NCBI GenBank assembly: GCA_011364925.1
Contig: RDOA01000017.1
Span: forward strand, 1-64,000
Direction: 5' to 3'
Length of the DNA stretch: 64,000 nucleotides
DNA from: Promethearchaeota archaeon
GTDB lineage: Archaea > Asgardarchaeota > Lokiarchaeia > Sigyniarchaeales > SOKP01
Both the position numbers and the translations under genes were made by a program. The notes under the pieces are model-generated. The model did no database searches and had not been told where the DNA came from. It saw only the letters and a program-made list of their open reading frames with translations. Shown here in pieces: positions 26,555 through 35,441 of the stretch (position 1 is the stretch's first letter; each line of letters starts with the position of its first letter).

Positions 26555-28321
26555 TTGAATATGAGTACAGAGCATAAAACACCAAAGAAGAGAGATTCAT
26601 CAAAAAAAACCCTTAAAACTAAATTAAAAGAAATAAGAAAACCTCTTTTTGCTGGTAGTATAATCATTGTAGCAGCAGTAACTGGAATTATTGGAGGGTT
26701 TTTTTTTATTAATCAACCTCAAATTGTGGAGAAAGTTTTGATTTGTGGGACTCAAGACAATGTATTTAATTTAGATCCACTTTACGACCCTCATCTCCCC
26801 AGTATCAGATTAATTGACCAAGTTGCTGAAGGATTATTTGACTATGATCAATCTAAAGCAGAAACTCCGCTAATATATAACTTGGCAACAGAAGGGGAAT
26901 GGAGTCCCGACTACTTAAATTTTACATGCTCGCTAAGAAGAGGAGTTCAATTTCACGATGGAACTCCGTTTAATGCTGAAGCTGTTAAATGGAGTTTTGA
27001 CCGAATAAACAGATTTATGGAAATAATGCCTTACGATATAATCCGATACTGGGTTTATATGTATACTAATTCTGACGGTCACCCAATTATTAATAGAACC
27101 GAGGTTTTGGATACCTACACTGTAAGATTTGTATTAAATAAACCTTATATTCCTTTTCCAGATTTATTAACCGCTCGGTCATCCTATATATTATCACCAA
27201 CATCTACCCCATCTGATGAATTTATACCTTTAAATACTAACAACCTTATCGGAACTGGACCTTATAAACTATATTCTTGTATTAGTAATGTCCATGATAC
27301 TCAATACTATTATTGCTTCAATTCAACCTTAAAAGCTAATCGAAACTATTGGAATGGAGAACCGTATTTTGATAAAATAATATTTATACCATTGAGGTAT
27401 CTTAATCTCACGAAAGCGCTGGAGTCTGAACAACTTTCTTTTTCATTTATATTTGATCCTGAAACTCTTCAGATGTTTAAAGACACACCTGGGATGACGC
27501 TTCTTAATAAAACGGACTTAACTGTGGCGTTCATTGGAATGAATAACGATGTAATGAATGTAACGATGAGAAAAGCTATCTCGTATGCATTTAATTACAC
27601 TTATTATTTTGATGTATTAAATTACGGTGAACAATTTGTGGAGAGAGCAAGATCACCGCTTTCAAAAGAAATGCGTTACTCAAACTGGGAAGCTTTCAGT
27701 ATTCCTTACTATAATATTACATTAGCTAGACAGACGTTAATCAATGCAAATTGGAATGGAACAACTGGTTTAACCGCAAATGATGATACAAGCCCAGGAA
27801 ATCCTTGGGAACTAAAAGCTCTCAGTAATTTCCCTTTAGCAACTTATAATATTACATATCCTAATGATAGTTGGAGGATGGGAAATTATTCGCTTGAAAT
27901 AGCTAGAAATCTAAGACAAATCGGAGTAAAAGGGATACTTGATGCTGTCCCTCGATTGGAATGGTATTATAAAGGGTTGGCAGGTGAACTCGACTTCGAT
28001 TTAACAGGATATTATCCTACACTTAACGATCCTGTGGATATGCTAAATCCACAATATTCTAATAAAGGCGATGGTTCTTTTAATATAATTAATTTTAACG
28101 ATACTTTAGTTCAGCAATGGTTAGATGCTGCGATCGAAGAACCTAATACGATAGCTAGAAAGCAATATTACTATAATATTCAAGAACGCTTGATAGAAGA
28201 GCTTTATCCTTGTGTTTGGTTGGGGTCCCCAATAACAAATACAGCTTGGGATTCCAGGATAAAAGGGATGTCGTTTGAAGGAATATTTATAAAAATCCTA
28301 TATAAGCATGGGTATTACTAA
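26555..28321 (+). CDS. ABC transporter substrate-binding protein, family 5 (peptide/nickel-type), N-terminal membrane anchor
   Basis: 'SCSLRRGVQFHDGTPFNAEAVKWSFDRI', 'NLIGTGPYKLYS', 'MRKAISYAFNY'. Confidence 0.92.
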   Translation: MNMSTEHKTPKKRDSSKKTLKTKLKEIRKPLFAGSIIIVAAVTGIIGGFFFINQPQIVEKVLICGTQDNVFNLDPLYDPHLPSIRLIDQVAEGLFDYDQSKAETPLIYNLATEGEWSPDYLNFTCSLRRGVQFHDGTPFNAEAVKWSFDRINRFMEIMPYDIIRYWVYMYTNSDGHPIINRTEVLDTYTVRFVLNKPYIPFPDLLTARSSYILSPTSTPSDEFIPLNTNNLIGTGPYKLYSCISNVHDTQYYYCFNSTLKANRNYWNGEPYFDKIIFIPLRYLNLTKALESEQLSFSFIFDPETLQMFKDTPGMTLLNKTDLTVAFIGMNNDVMNVTMRKAISYAFNYTYYFDVLNYGEQFVERARSPLSKEMRYSNWEAFSIPYYNITLARQTLINANWNGTTGLTANDDTSPGNPWELKALSNFPLATYNITYPNDSWRMGNYSLEIARNLRQIGVKGILDAVPRLEWYYKGLAGELDFDLTGYYPTLNDPVDMLNPQYSNKGDGSFNIINFNDTLVQQWLDAAIEEPNTIARKQYYYNIQERLIEELYPCVWLGSPITNTAWDSRIKGMSFEGIFIKILYKHGYY

Positions 28322-28386
28322 AAATCAATGATATTTTCCTGGATCCATATTTTTTTTAGTTTATTTGTATAGGACTTCCTACCTTT

Positions 28387-29394
28387 CTATGTAGGTTTAT
28401 TATATAGATTCCATTTATAGAAAAGATAATATGCATAACATTTTATTGAGATATTATAGTTGCTAACAGCCGGGAAATCATTAGAAACAAATTCATACCC
28501 CGAATCAGAATTGTAATTTGGAGTCCACCCATCTTCATTAAAGTAGTGTTCAAAATCACTGTAGGATCCACTAGTAAGATCCTTCGTTTTAATCCAAGCT
28601 CCCACGGTACTTACATCGTCATAGTACATGATAGTAGCATGATTTTCTAACGATTCTCCGTAACCTGTAATGTTTGCTCCCATTTCTATTGATTGGTCAA
28701 TCCGTATGTCGAATAATATCTCGTCTTCAATACTTTTTAGATACCAAAAGCTGTTGCGTATATATCGGGTATTATAGGATTGTAATATTACATCTCCTTG
28801 GGTAGTTTCCCCCGTAATATTCCCTCCGAGAATACAATTTTCTAAAATATAGACAATTTCCCCAAAGGTATTATTCACTTTTATACTATTAATCTCAACA
28901 TTAAATGGGACAGTAATTTTAAAATTACCCCTAAAAAGTTCAGCAAAAATATCAAAAATTATCCCTTTTTGTAAAGTTACAATTACTGAAACCGATTTTG
29001 TTAAAGTCTCTACAACGGTTTCAGTTATTCCTGGTGAAAGTTTCATTGTAAAGTTTATAGGTGAACTTGTTAAATCACCTTTAATAATGTTATAATAATC
29101 AGAGTACTCTTTACCAACCAATCCAGCACCCCCCATCCTAATATTTACCTCAATCTTAACCAAATAATCTACTGGAGGGTCTATATAATCGATTATAACA
29201 TTTCCATAATCAATATTTAGGTATAAACTCTCTCCATCTGAAGGACTGTCTGATAAATATTCGTAGACCAGTGTTTTATCAATTGAATCGTACGAAGAAA
29301 AACTAAAAGAGAGAACACTGAAGGGAATAGCTATAACAAGTCCGAAACCAATGATACTCATCAAAACGATGACATATAGTGTTCTTTTCAGCAT
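28387..29394 (-). CDS. Exported or membrane-anchored beta-rich protein (DUF4097-like?)
   Basis: N-terminal hydrophobic helix, then 'LNIDYGNVIIDYIDPP...IKVNNTFGEIVYILENCILGGNITGETTQGDVIL'. Confidence 0.5.
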   Translation of the reverse strand: MLKRTLYVIVLMSIIGFGLVIAIPFSVLSFSFSSYDSIDKTLVYEYLSDSPSDGESLYLNIDYGNVIIDYIDPPVDYLVKIEVNIRMGGAGLVGKEYSDYYNIIKGDLTSSPINFTMKLSPGITETVVETLTKSVSVIVTLQKGIIFDIFAELFRGNFKITVPFNVEINSIKVNNTFGEIVYILENCILGGNITGETTQGDVILQSYNTRYIRNSFWYLKSIEDEILFDIRIDQSIEMGANITGYGESLENHATIMYYDDVSTVGAWIKTKDLTSGSYSDFEHYFNEDGWTPNYNSDSGYEFVSNDFPAVSNYNISIKCYAYYLFYKWNLYNKPT

Positions 29395-29540
29395 ATTACA
29401 ATTTATTCGAAATATTTCACGGAGCTCTATTTAATTCAATAGGATTTGTTTTTATTTAAAGTAATCACCTCCAACCAATGGAATAATATGGGGTGTATTA
29501 GGCAAGGATAATTACGCTTTTATTAGCTAATAACATTTTA

Positions 29541-29593
29541 ATTCCGTTGTAATTCGGAACTCCCACGAATGTTCCATTCTATAAACTATAAAT
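29541..29593 (+). promoter_or_regulatory. Operator (ATTCC-N10-GGAAC-N10-GTTCC) plus TATA box, cassette copy C
   Basis: ATTCC 29541-29545, GGAAC 29556-29560, GTTCC 29571-29575, ACTATAAA 29586-29593. Confidence 0.8.
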
Positions 29594-29617
29594 GAGAGTA
29601 TAACAATTCTTAATATT

Positions 29618-29636
29618 GGTTATCTTTAGGATAATC
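29618..29636 (+). other. 5' leader stem-loop of cassette C
   Basis: GGTTATC-TTTAG-GATAATC, 7-bp stem with one G-U wobble. Confidence 0.5.
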
Positions 29637-29679
29637 ATTTTAAAAGAAAGCGAAATCTAAAAAAAAGAGTTTGAAAAAA

Positions 29680-30312
29680 ATGAAAAGAAATAAACTAACA
29701 AAATTGATTCTTTGTATGCTATTGATGGTTCCCGTTTTCAGCTTCATTCCAGTAGTTAACGCAAGTACACCAGAAGATTGGGGTCCTAAGCCATGGCCTT
29801 GGCAGAAAGGAGGTTTTCCTGCGTATTTCTATAAAAAAGATAACGGTAACTGGATCGGTGGTTGGCCAATGCTTGGAGTTGGCGGCGAATGGTGGATTCC
29901 ACATGACGAACCTAGTTGGTTCTATATGGGATGGCAAGTCTCAGATTTTGAGATTGAAGCAGGATGGGATCCTGGTCCAGCCTATAAGTTCCGACTTTTT
30001 GTAGATGGTGAAGAGATACATATGCAAGCATGGGCTCGACACTTTAAAGCCCAAACCGTTATGTTCCCCGACGGTGTGGAGCGAACTGTTACGTCCCGTG
30101 CGTGGTTTTGCTTTGCCAGTTTTGATCCCGATTTTTTTGGAGTTGGCGATCATGAGATCAGGTTCCAATTTCTAGTTAAAAAACCGTATATAGGCAGTGA
30201 CAGTAATGAATGGAGGTACTACGCTAATTATCAAGACGGTCCGGGTTTTATAATGTGGTACGGAGATGTAGGTTTAGAATGGAATCAAATTCACACGTTA
30301 CACGTGTATTAA
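29680..30312 (+). CDS. Secreted Trp/aromatic-rich protein, unknown family
   Basis: Signal peptide 'MKRNKLTKLILCMLLMVPVFSFIPVVNAS'; 'PEDWGPKPWPWQKGGFPAYFY'; ATG 29680 preferred over TTG 29671. Confidence 0.8.
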   Translation: MKRNKLTKLILCMLLMVPVFSFIPVVNASTPEDWGPKPWPWQKGGFPAYFYKKDNGNWIGGWPMLGVGGEWWIPHDEPSWFYMGWQVSDFEIEAGWDPGPAYKFRLFVDGEEIHMQAWARHFKAQTVMFPDGVERTVTSRAWFCFASFDPDFFGVGDHEIRFQFLVKKPYIGSDSNEWRYYANYQDGPGFIMWYGDVGLEWNQIHTLHVY

Positions 30313-30355
30313 GTAGACATATACAAAGAATTTAGTTCGTGTAATTTTAATTAAT

Positions 30356-30452
30356 ATATGGAATCGGTAGAAAAATGTTTAGATAAACAGCTTCTCGGAC
30401 AAGCATAACTAAACCAATTTTCTTCCTATTCTATTTTTTTTTTTTAATTTTG
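30356..30452 (+). terminator. Structured 3' hairpin plus T-tract, cassette C
   Basis: Imperfect outer stem GAATcGGtAGAAAA with TTTTCTTCCTATTC; inner GTTTAG 30377-30382 / CTAAAC 30409-30414 and GCTT 30390-30393 / AAGC 30401-30404; T-tract follows. Confidence 0.55.
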
Positions 30453-30574
30453 TATAAGTATTTCTTTTAACATCAAAATGGACCTTTTTGTCAAAGCTTA
30501 AATAAACGATTTGTTTATTATTCGTGATAATTTTTCATAAATTTTTTACAAACCATAATTAATGTGATTATATC

Positions 30575-30973
30575 ATGGCAGAATTCTCAAAAGAAATGAA
30601 AATCCTTTTAATTATTAATATGATCGTTGGCTTAGTCTATGGGATAATGTACGCAATCTTTCCCGAAGCGGTTTGGGCTCTTAACGATGCGCCCTATTTT
30701 GACCCTCACTTTTGGCGTCTTTTTGGCGGAACATTAATAGCTGTTGGAATCGGAATTTTCCTTGGATTACTTGGCAAAGATTGGGATAAAATAAAAGTGT
30801 TTTACCAATTCGCATTTGTATTACTTACTATCATCGCACTTGTAAATCTTACCTCGAATTTATATGTCGTACGCTCAGCAACCAATCTTATCTTTCATTG
30901 GTTAGATAATATAGTGATCATTGCATTATTGGTCGTCAATATCTTTTTCTATCTCAGAGAAGAAAAGAAATAA
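30575..30973 (+). CDS. Small 4-TM membrane protein
   Basis: 132-aa ORF with four hydrophobic helices. Confidence 0.7.
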   Translation: MAEFSKEMKILLIINMIVGLVYGIMYAIFPEAVWALNDAPYFDPHFWRLFGGTLIAVGIGIFLGLLGKDWDKIKVFYQFAFVLLTIIALVNLTSNLYVVRSATNLIFHWLDNIVIIALLVVNIFFYLREEKK

Positions 30974-31089
30974 TATTTAAAATAAATCACATTTTTTTTA
31001 TAATTTTTAATCTTGTACGACTTAAATAGTAAAAGTGTCGTCAAAACTTCGTCATCGTCGTCTTCTTTAAGGTCCATTCCGTGCGCAGA

Positions 31090-31986
31090 TTATTCCTGTG
31101 CCTTAGTTCTTTTCTTTTCTTTTCTTCTTTCTAAGAACGATTCTTTTTCTTTTGCATCAACGCGCTTTAGGTACATCTCTTCATATCTTTCTCTAAGCGC
31201 TTCCACATCTTCAACTTGACCAAGTTTATCTTGTAAACCATCTTCAAAGAAATAATTTCTTTTCAATTCTTTTGCCGGAACTCCAACGTAGATATATCCT
31301 TCGTCAAGTGTTTGATCTACCACAGTAACAGAATTAGCTGCTAGCACGCTCCTTCTTTTAATGTGTGTGCCAGGCATTATAATTGCGTGTGAACCTATTC
31401 TCACTTCGTCGTCTATTCTTGTTTTCTTTACGATAAGAAGATTTCCGACTATCATAGAAGACATTACGATCGCTCCTTGGCCCACAACCACGTTTTTACC
31501 GAATTCTATGAATTCTGTATCCACCCAACCTTCAAAAAGTGAGTTTGATATTCTCGTTTTCACTCCAAACATTTTATATAGGAAGTTGTTCATGAAGGGG
31601 AAGGGAAATCGATGACTAAGCCAAAACGGCCATTTTTTAATGACATTCCTTATACACCAATAACGAAAATCTTTGTCGCTTGGATGCCGTAAAAACACTC
31701 CAGTTCTGGGTTTGTGAATGGCGTTTACGATCCAATAAAATAATTTAGCGATAAACGTTGCGCTGAAGACGAGCGTAATATACATAGGAATAACTAACAA
31801 CGGCAAGAACGTATAGAAGTGAATCGGCCGTTCATAATTCCAGAGAAATTGCCAATAGACCCATAATTCAAGAAAAATAGGAATAAAACTAATCCATACG
31901 ATGGCAAAATAAAAAGTTATATATCTTTTTTTTAGTAATATTGTTGGAACAAGCGGTCCAATTCGCATGCTACTAGGTACTGACAT
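31090..31986 (-). CDS. Membrane-anchored left-handed beta-helix (hexapeptide) protein, type M3
   Basis: Two TM helices then 'EGWVDTEFIEFGKNVVVGQGAIVMSSMIVGNLLIVKKTRIDDEVRIGSHAIIMPGTHI'. Confidence 0.85.
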   Translation of the reverse strand: MSVPSSMRIGPLVPTILLKKRYITFYFAIVWISFIPIFLELWVYWQFLWNYERPIHFYTFLPLLVIPMYITLVFSATFIAKLFYWIVNAIHKPRTGVFLRHPSDKDFRYWCIRNVIKKWPFWLSHRFPFPFMNNFLYKMFGVKTRISNSLFEGWVDTEFIEFGKNVVVGQGAIVMSSMIVGNLLIVKKTRIDDEVRIGSHAIIMPGTHIKRRSVLAANSVTVVDQTLDEGYIYVGVPAKELKRNYFFEDGLQDKLGQVEDVEALRERYEEMYLKRVDAKEKESFLERRKEKKRTKAQE

Positions 31987-31987
31987 T

Positions 31988-33889
31988 TTACTCTTCTGAA
32001 TCTCCTGTTTTTACGAATTTTCGTTTATCTTCGTCAACATGGACTTCGGTTATCTCCTCAACTTTAGTTTCGTCGTCAACGCTCCGTCTAGTTATGACAT
32101 CCCTTCTTGTCGAACCGTATTTATTTTTCTTAAGCTTAATCGCTGGAATTCCGAAGTATATCCATTCTGGTTCAAGAACTTGATTGTACGTCGTAGTACT
32201 CAATGCGCCAATGAAACCGTCGTGTTCAATTATCGTACCAGGGGCTATTGTTGATTGTCCCCCGACTAACACAAAATCATCGAAGATAACTCTCTTAATT
32301 ATCAAGTATTTGCCTACTACCATTGAGGACATTACTGTTGCCCCCTGTCCAACTAAACAATTTCTCCCAAAATCCACAAATTCGGCATCACACCATGCAT
32401 CGTTAAGGTGACTAGTAAAATCCATCCGTATACCAAACCATCTAAACGCTATCACATCTAACCAAGGTAATGGCGTGTTCCTAAAAAACCAGAGAGCAAT
32501 TTTTTTTAACTCTGTTCTCATCATCCAAAATTCGTAGTCTTTATCTCCAATCTCAGCAATAAATACACCCTCACGAGGTTGATGGAGCAAGTTGAGAAAA
32601 ATTAAGAATAATTTGCTAAAAAACAAAACTGCAAAGACGAAAATATAAATCATCGCAAACAGAGCTACAGGGAGAAAGAAAACTGTCGTGAGGTTAAGCC
32701 ATCTCGTATTCTCGTACCAAAACATCGCGACCAATAATCCACTTAGCCAAAAAATGGGAAAGTATACTGCTAAAAACTTTAAATTCACCCTACTAATGGC
32801 ACTACTAGTTGTAAAATCAATAGCGAGATCTTCTTTAGTTAAGCTGTTTATATCAATAGGTTCTTCCACTTTATGCTCTTCTTCGTTGCTCTCGGTGGTT
32901 TCTTGCGATTCTTTCACTTTTTCCTCTTTATTTTTTTTAGACTTCTTCTCTTTTGATTTTAACTTCTTTTCCTTTATTTGGGAAAGGTATTCTTCCATAT
33001 TTTCATTTATTTCTAATTGTTCAGGACTTAAGCCTATGAATTCATTTATCTTCTTTTTGAAAATTTTTCTTGCGGGCATTCCAAAATAATATCCAAAGTT
33101 TTTCTCTCCCTCTTTCCCTATTGTAACATGCTTTTGCACCGATGCTAAGGGCAACAAAAAGCTATTATCATGAACTTCAGTTCCAGGGCCTAAGGAATTA
33201 AAGGCAGCAAAAGTAACGTTATCTCCTGCTTTTACTTCAAAATAGGAGATATTTCCGAAAATGCCTTCGACAACATGAGAAGAAAGTGACGAATTGACCC
33301 CAAAGTAGCAGTTTTTTCCGACAGTCATAAATTTATCGTTAACTAACGACTCTTCGATGGTAGTTCCTTTTCCTATTTTGGCCGATTTCACGAAATTATA
33401 GAACCACTTTGATAACCAGGGCAATGCTCCTTTAGTAAATATACTTTTACCATATTTTAAAACAAAGGATCTTATGTGGTAAAAATCAGCCGCTTTAGAT
33501 TTGATGTTTCGAGGAATTATTCCGGATTTCGATGGTGAAATTTTTTCAGTGATCCCCCAAATAATTCTAGTAGAAAGCCCTATGAAAAACATGCGGACTA
33601 AATAAGCGAGAATAAGAACCAACGGCATTAGAAATAGAGCTAATAATGGGTTTAGTTCAGTAAAAATTGCTAGAAAAGTAGGGGCATCTAAGAAATATGT
33701 TCGAAAGATAATTACAAAATAGGAAATGAGGATAAAACTCGGACCGATCCACGATATATAATAAATAATAAAGAATAAGATCATGTATAATACATATTGC
33801 ATTCTAACTTCTTCTCTTACGGGTTCTTCTTCAGAATCCTCAGACTCTTCAGATTCAGTGAAATTCTCCGCTTTCCCCTCTATAGTCAC
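31988..33889 (-). CDS. Fusion of two membrane-anchored LbH proteins (types M1-M2)
   Basis: N-half matches ORFs 38057/39013, C-half matches ORF 37126; joined by a Lys/Glu-rich linker. Confidence 0.85.
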   Translation of the reverse strand: MTIEGKAENFTESEESEDSEEEPVREEVRMQYVLYMILFFIIYYISWIGPSFILISYFVIIFRTYFLDAPTFLAIFTELNPLLALFLMPLVLILAYLVRMFFIGLSTRIIWGITEKISPSKSGIIPRNIKSKAADFYHIRSFVLKYGKSIFTKGALPWLSKWFYNFVKSAKIGKGTTIEESLVNDKFMTVGKNCYFGVNSSLSSHVVEGIFGNISYFEVKAGDNVTFAAFNSLGPGTEVHDNSFLLPLASVQKHVTIGKEGEKNFGYYFGMPARKIFKKKINEFIGLSPEQLEINENMEEYLSQIKEKKLKSKEKKSKKNKEEKVKESQETTESNEEEHKVEEPIDINSLTKEDLAIDFTTSSAISRVNLKFLAVYFPIFWLSGLLVAMFWYENTRWLNLTTVFFLPVALFAMIYIFVFAVLFFSKLFLIFLNLLHQPREGVFIAEIGDKDYEFWMMRTELKKIALWFFRNTPLPWLDVIAFRWFGIRMDFTSHLNDAWCDAEFVDFGRNCLVGQGATVMSSMVVGKYLIIKRVIFDDFVLVGGQSTIAPGTIIEHDGFIGALSTTTYNQVLEPEWIYFGIPAIKLKKNKYGSTRRDVITRRSVDDETKVEEITEVHVDEDKRKFVKTGDSEE

Positions 33890-34015
33890 GATTTATCAAA
33901 TCAAAAATTATATACGATTAAACTATAATTAAGATAAGAAATTACATTTCTAGTATAAAAGATTTGTTCTTTCATTTGTAAAATCGAGTTTAAAACAGAG
34001 AGGCTACTATTAACG

Positions 34016-34414
34016 ATGAAAAATTTATGCGAAGGCTGTGGAAACTGTTGTCACGAAACTGAAATGATTCTCTCAGCTCGAGATATAGCCCGTATTATGA
34101 AAAATGGTCCAAAAAGCTTGAGACCAAGCGATTTTATTATGAAAACCGAAGATAGATTGTTTCAGTTAAAAAATGTTAATGGCCATTGCGTTTTTTTTGA
34201 TATAAGGTCTCAACTTTGTAAAATCTATGAATTTAGACCTCAGGGATGTCGATTTTACCCTTTAACGCTCGATTTAGATACGAAGATGTGTGTTTTAGAT
34301 GGTGATTGTCCAAGACCAGAATTGTTTTATCCTAATAGTAAATCTCGCATTAATACCTGTAAAAGCCTTATAAAATTTTTAGAAGATGAAGTGTTATTTA
34401 CTAAACTACGATAA
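34016..34414 (+). CDS. YkgJ-family cysteine-cluster (zinc/iron-chelating) protein
   Basis: 'LCEGCGNCCHETEMILSARDIARI...GHCVFF...LCKIYEFRPQGCRFYPL'. Confidence 0.9.
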   Translation: MKNLCEGCGNCCHETEMILSARDIARIMKNGPKSLRPSDFIMKTEDRLFQLKNVNGHCVFFDIRSQLCKIYEFRPQGCRFYPLTLDLDTKMCVLDGDCPRPELFYPNSKSRINTCKSLIKFLEDEVLFTKLR

Positions 34415-35408
34415 CTGCTTTTATGAAATCTCGACTGGTTTCATATGCAGCAAAAGCTTCCTTAATGTTTTCAAGGTTAAATGTTTTTGAAATCAAATTT
34501 TTAACCTTAATTTCTCCAGAACTTAATCCCTCAATTGCTTTGTTAAATGGTCCACATCTGCTACTATATAGAGTAATTTCTCTGACCACTATATCAGTAA
34601 GATTTATTGGAGTATTTCGTCCATGAGTGCTCTTAATATGAATTTTCCCTCGGGTTTTACATGAAGCAACGATGTTCGTAAGAACTTCAGGATTACCCGT
34701 AGTATCCGCAACAATATCCGCTCCAAGCTTGTCAGTCAAACCTTTGATTTCGTCAACGATATTTTCAGTTTCAAAGTAGTTTATTAAATGTTTTACTCCA
34801 TACTTTTGAGCTATGGCAAGCTTATTATCTGAACTATCAACAGCAATTACCTCCAATCCTTTGGATAAGGCGACTTGAGTAAGTAATAAACCTAATTTTC
34901 CGAGCCCGAAAATCGCAATAATTTTATCGTCATCTCCTAAGGGCATCATTTCAAACGTTTGATACGCTGCTGCTAAAGGTTCTATAAAAGTTGCGTCTTT
35001 GTAAGAAATGTTTCTCGGCAATTCGTGAAGCAGATATGGCTCAAGAACTATATATTCAGCGAAAGAACCGTCAATATCTATGCCCAAAGCTTTACGCGAT
35101 ACACATTGGGAATATATTTTTCGTTGACAGTAATAACAGTTAAAATCGATGTTTGTATTAATTTCGGATGTAATCTGTTTACCTTCCCAGTTTGAGTCAA
35201 CACTTCTGCCAACTTCTATAACCTCGCCAGCAAACTCGTGTCCTAAAATAAGCGGAGTTGGAGTTGGTAAATCCCCTTTGACTATCGCGATATCAGTCCC
35301 ACATATTCCTGACGCTTTAATTTGAATTAAAACTTGAGAATCTTCAAGTTTAGGAATCGGAACTTCCTTAATAGAGATATCTTGTCCGTCGAATACAGCC
35401 GCTTTCAT
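34401..35408 (-). CDS. Zinc-dependent MDR alcohol dehydrogenase family protein
   Basis: 'KASGICGTDIAIVKGDLPTPTPLILGHEFAGEVIEVG', 'GLGKLGLLLTQVALSKGLEVIAVD'. Confidence 0.92.
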   Translation of the reverse strand: MKAAVFDGQDISIKEVPIPKLEDSQVLIQIKASGICGTDIAIVKGDLPTPTPLILGHEFAGEVIEVGRSVDSNWEGKQITSEINTNIDFNCYYCQRKIYSQCVSRKALGIDIDGSFAEYIVLEPYLLHELPRNISYKDATFIEPLAAAYQTFEMMPLGDDDKIIAIFGLGKLGLLLTQVALSKGLEVIAVDSSDNKLAIAQKYGVKHLINYFETENIVDEIKGLTDKLGADIVADTTGNPEVLTNIVASCKTRGKIHIKSTHGRNTPINLTDIVVREITLYSSRCGPFNKAIEGLSSGEIKVKNLISKTFNLENIKEAFAAYETSRDFIKAVIVV

Positions 35409-35441
35409 ATTTAACTCAATATTTTTAATTTTTACAATTTA

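Noticed and set aside
32688-33089. 133-aa plus-strand ORF
   Set aside because: Antisense to the M1-M2 LbH fusion gene, low-complexity Ser/Phe composition; shadow ORF.
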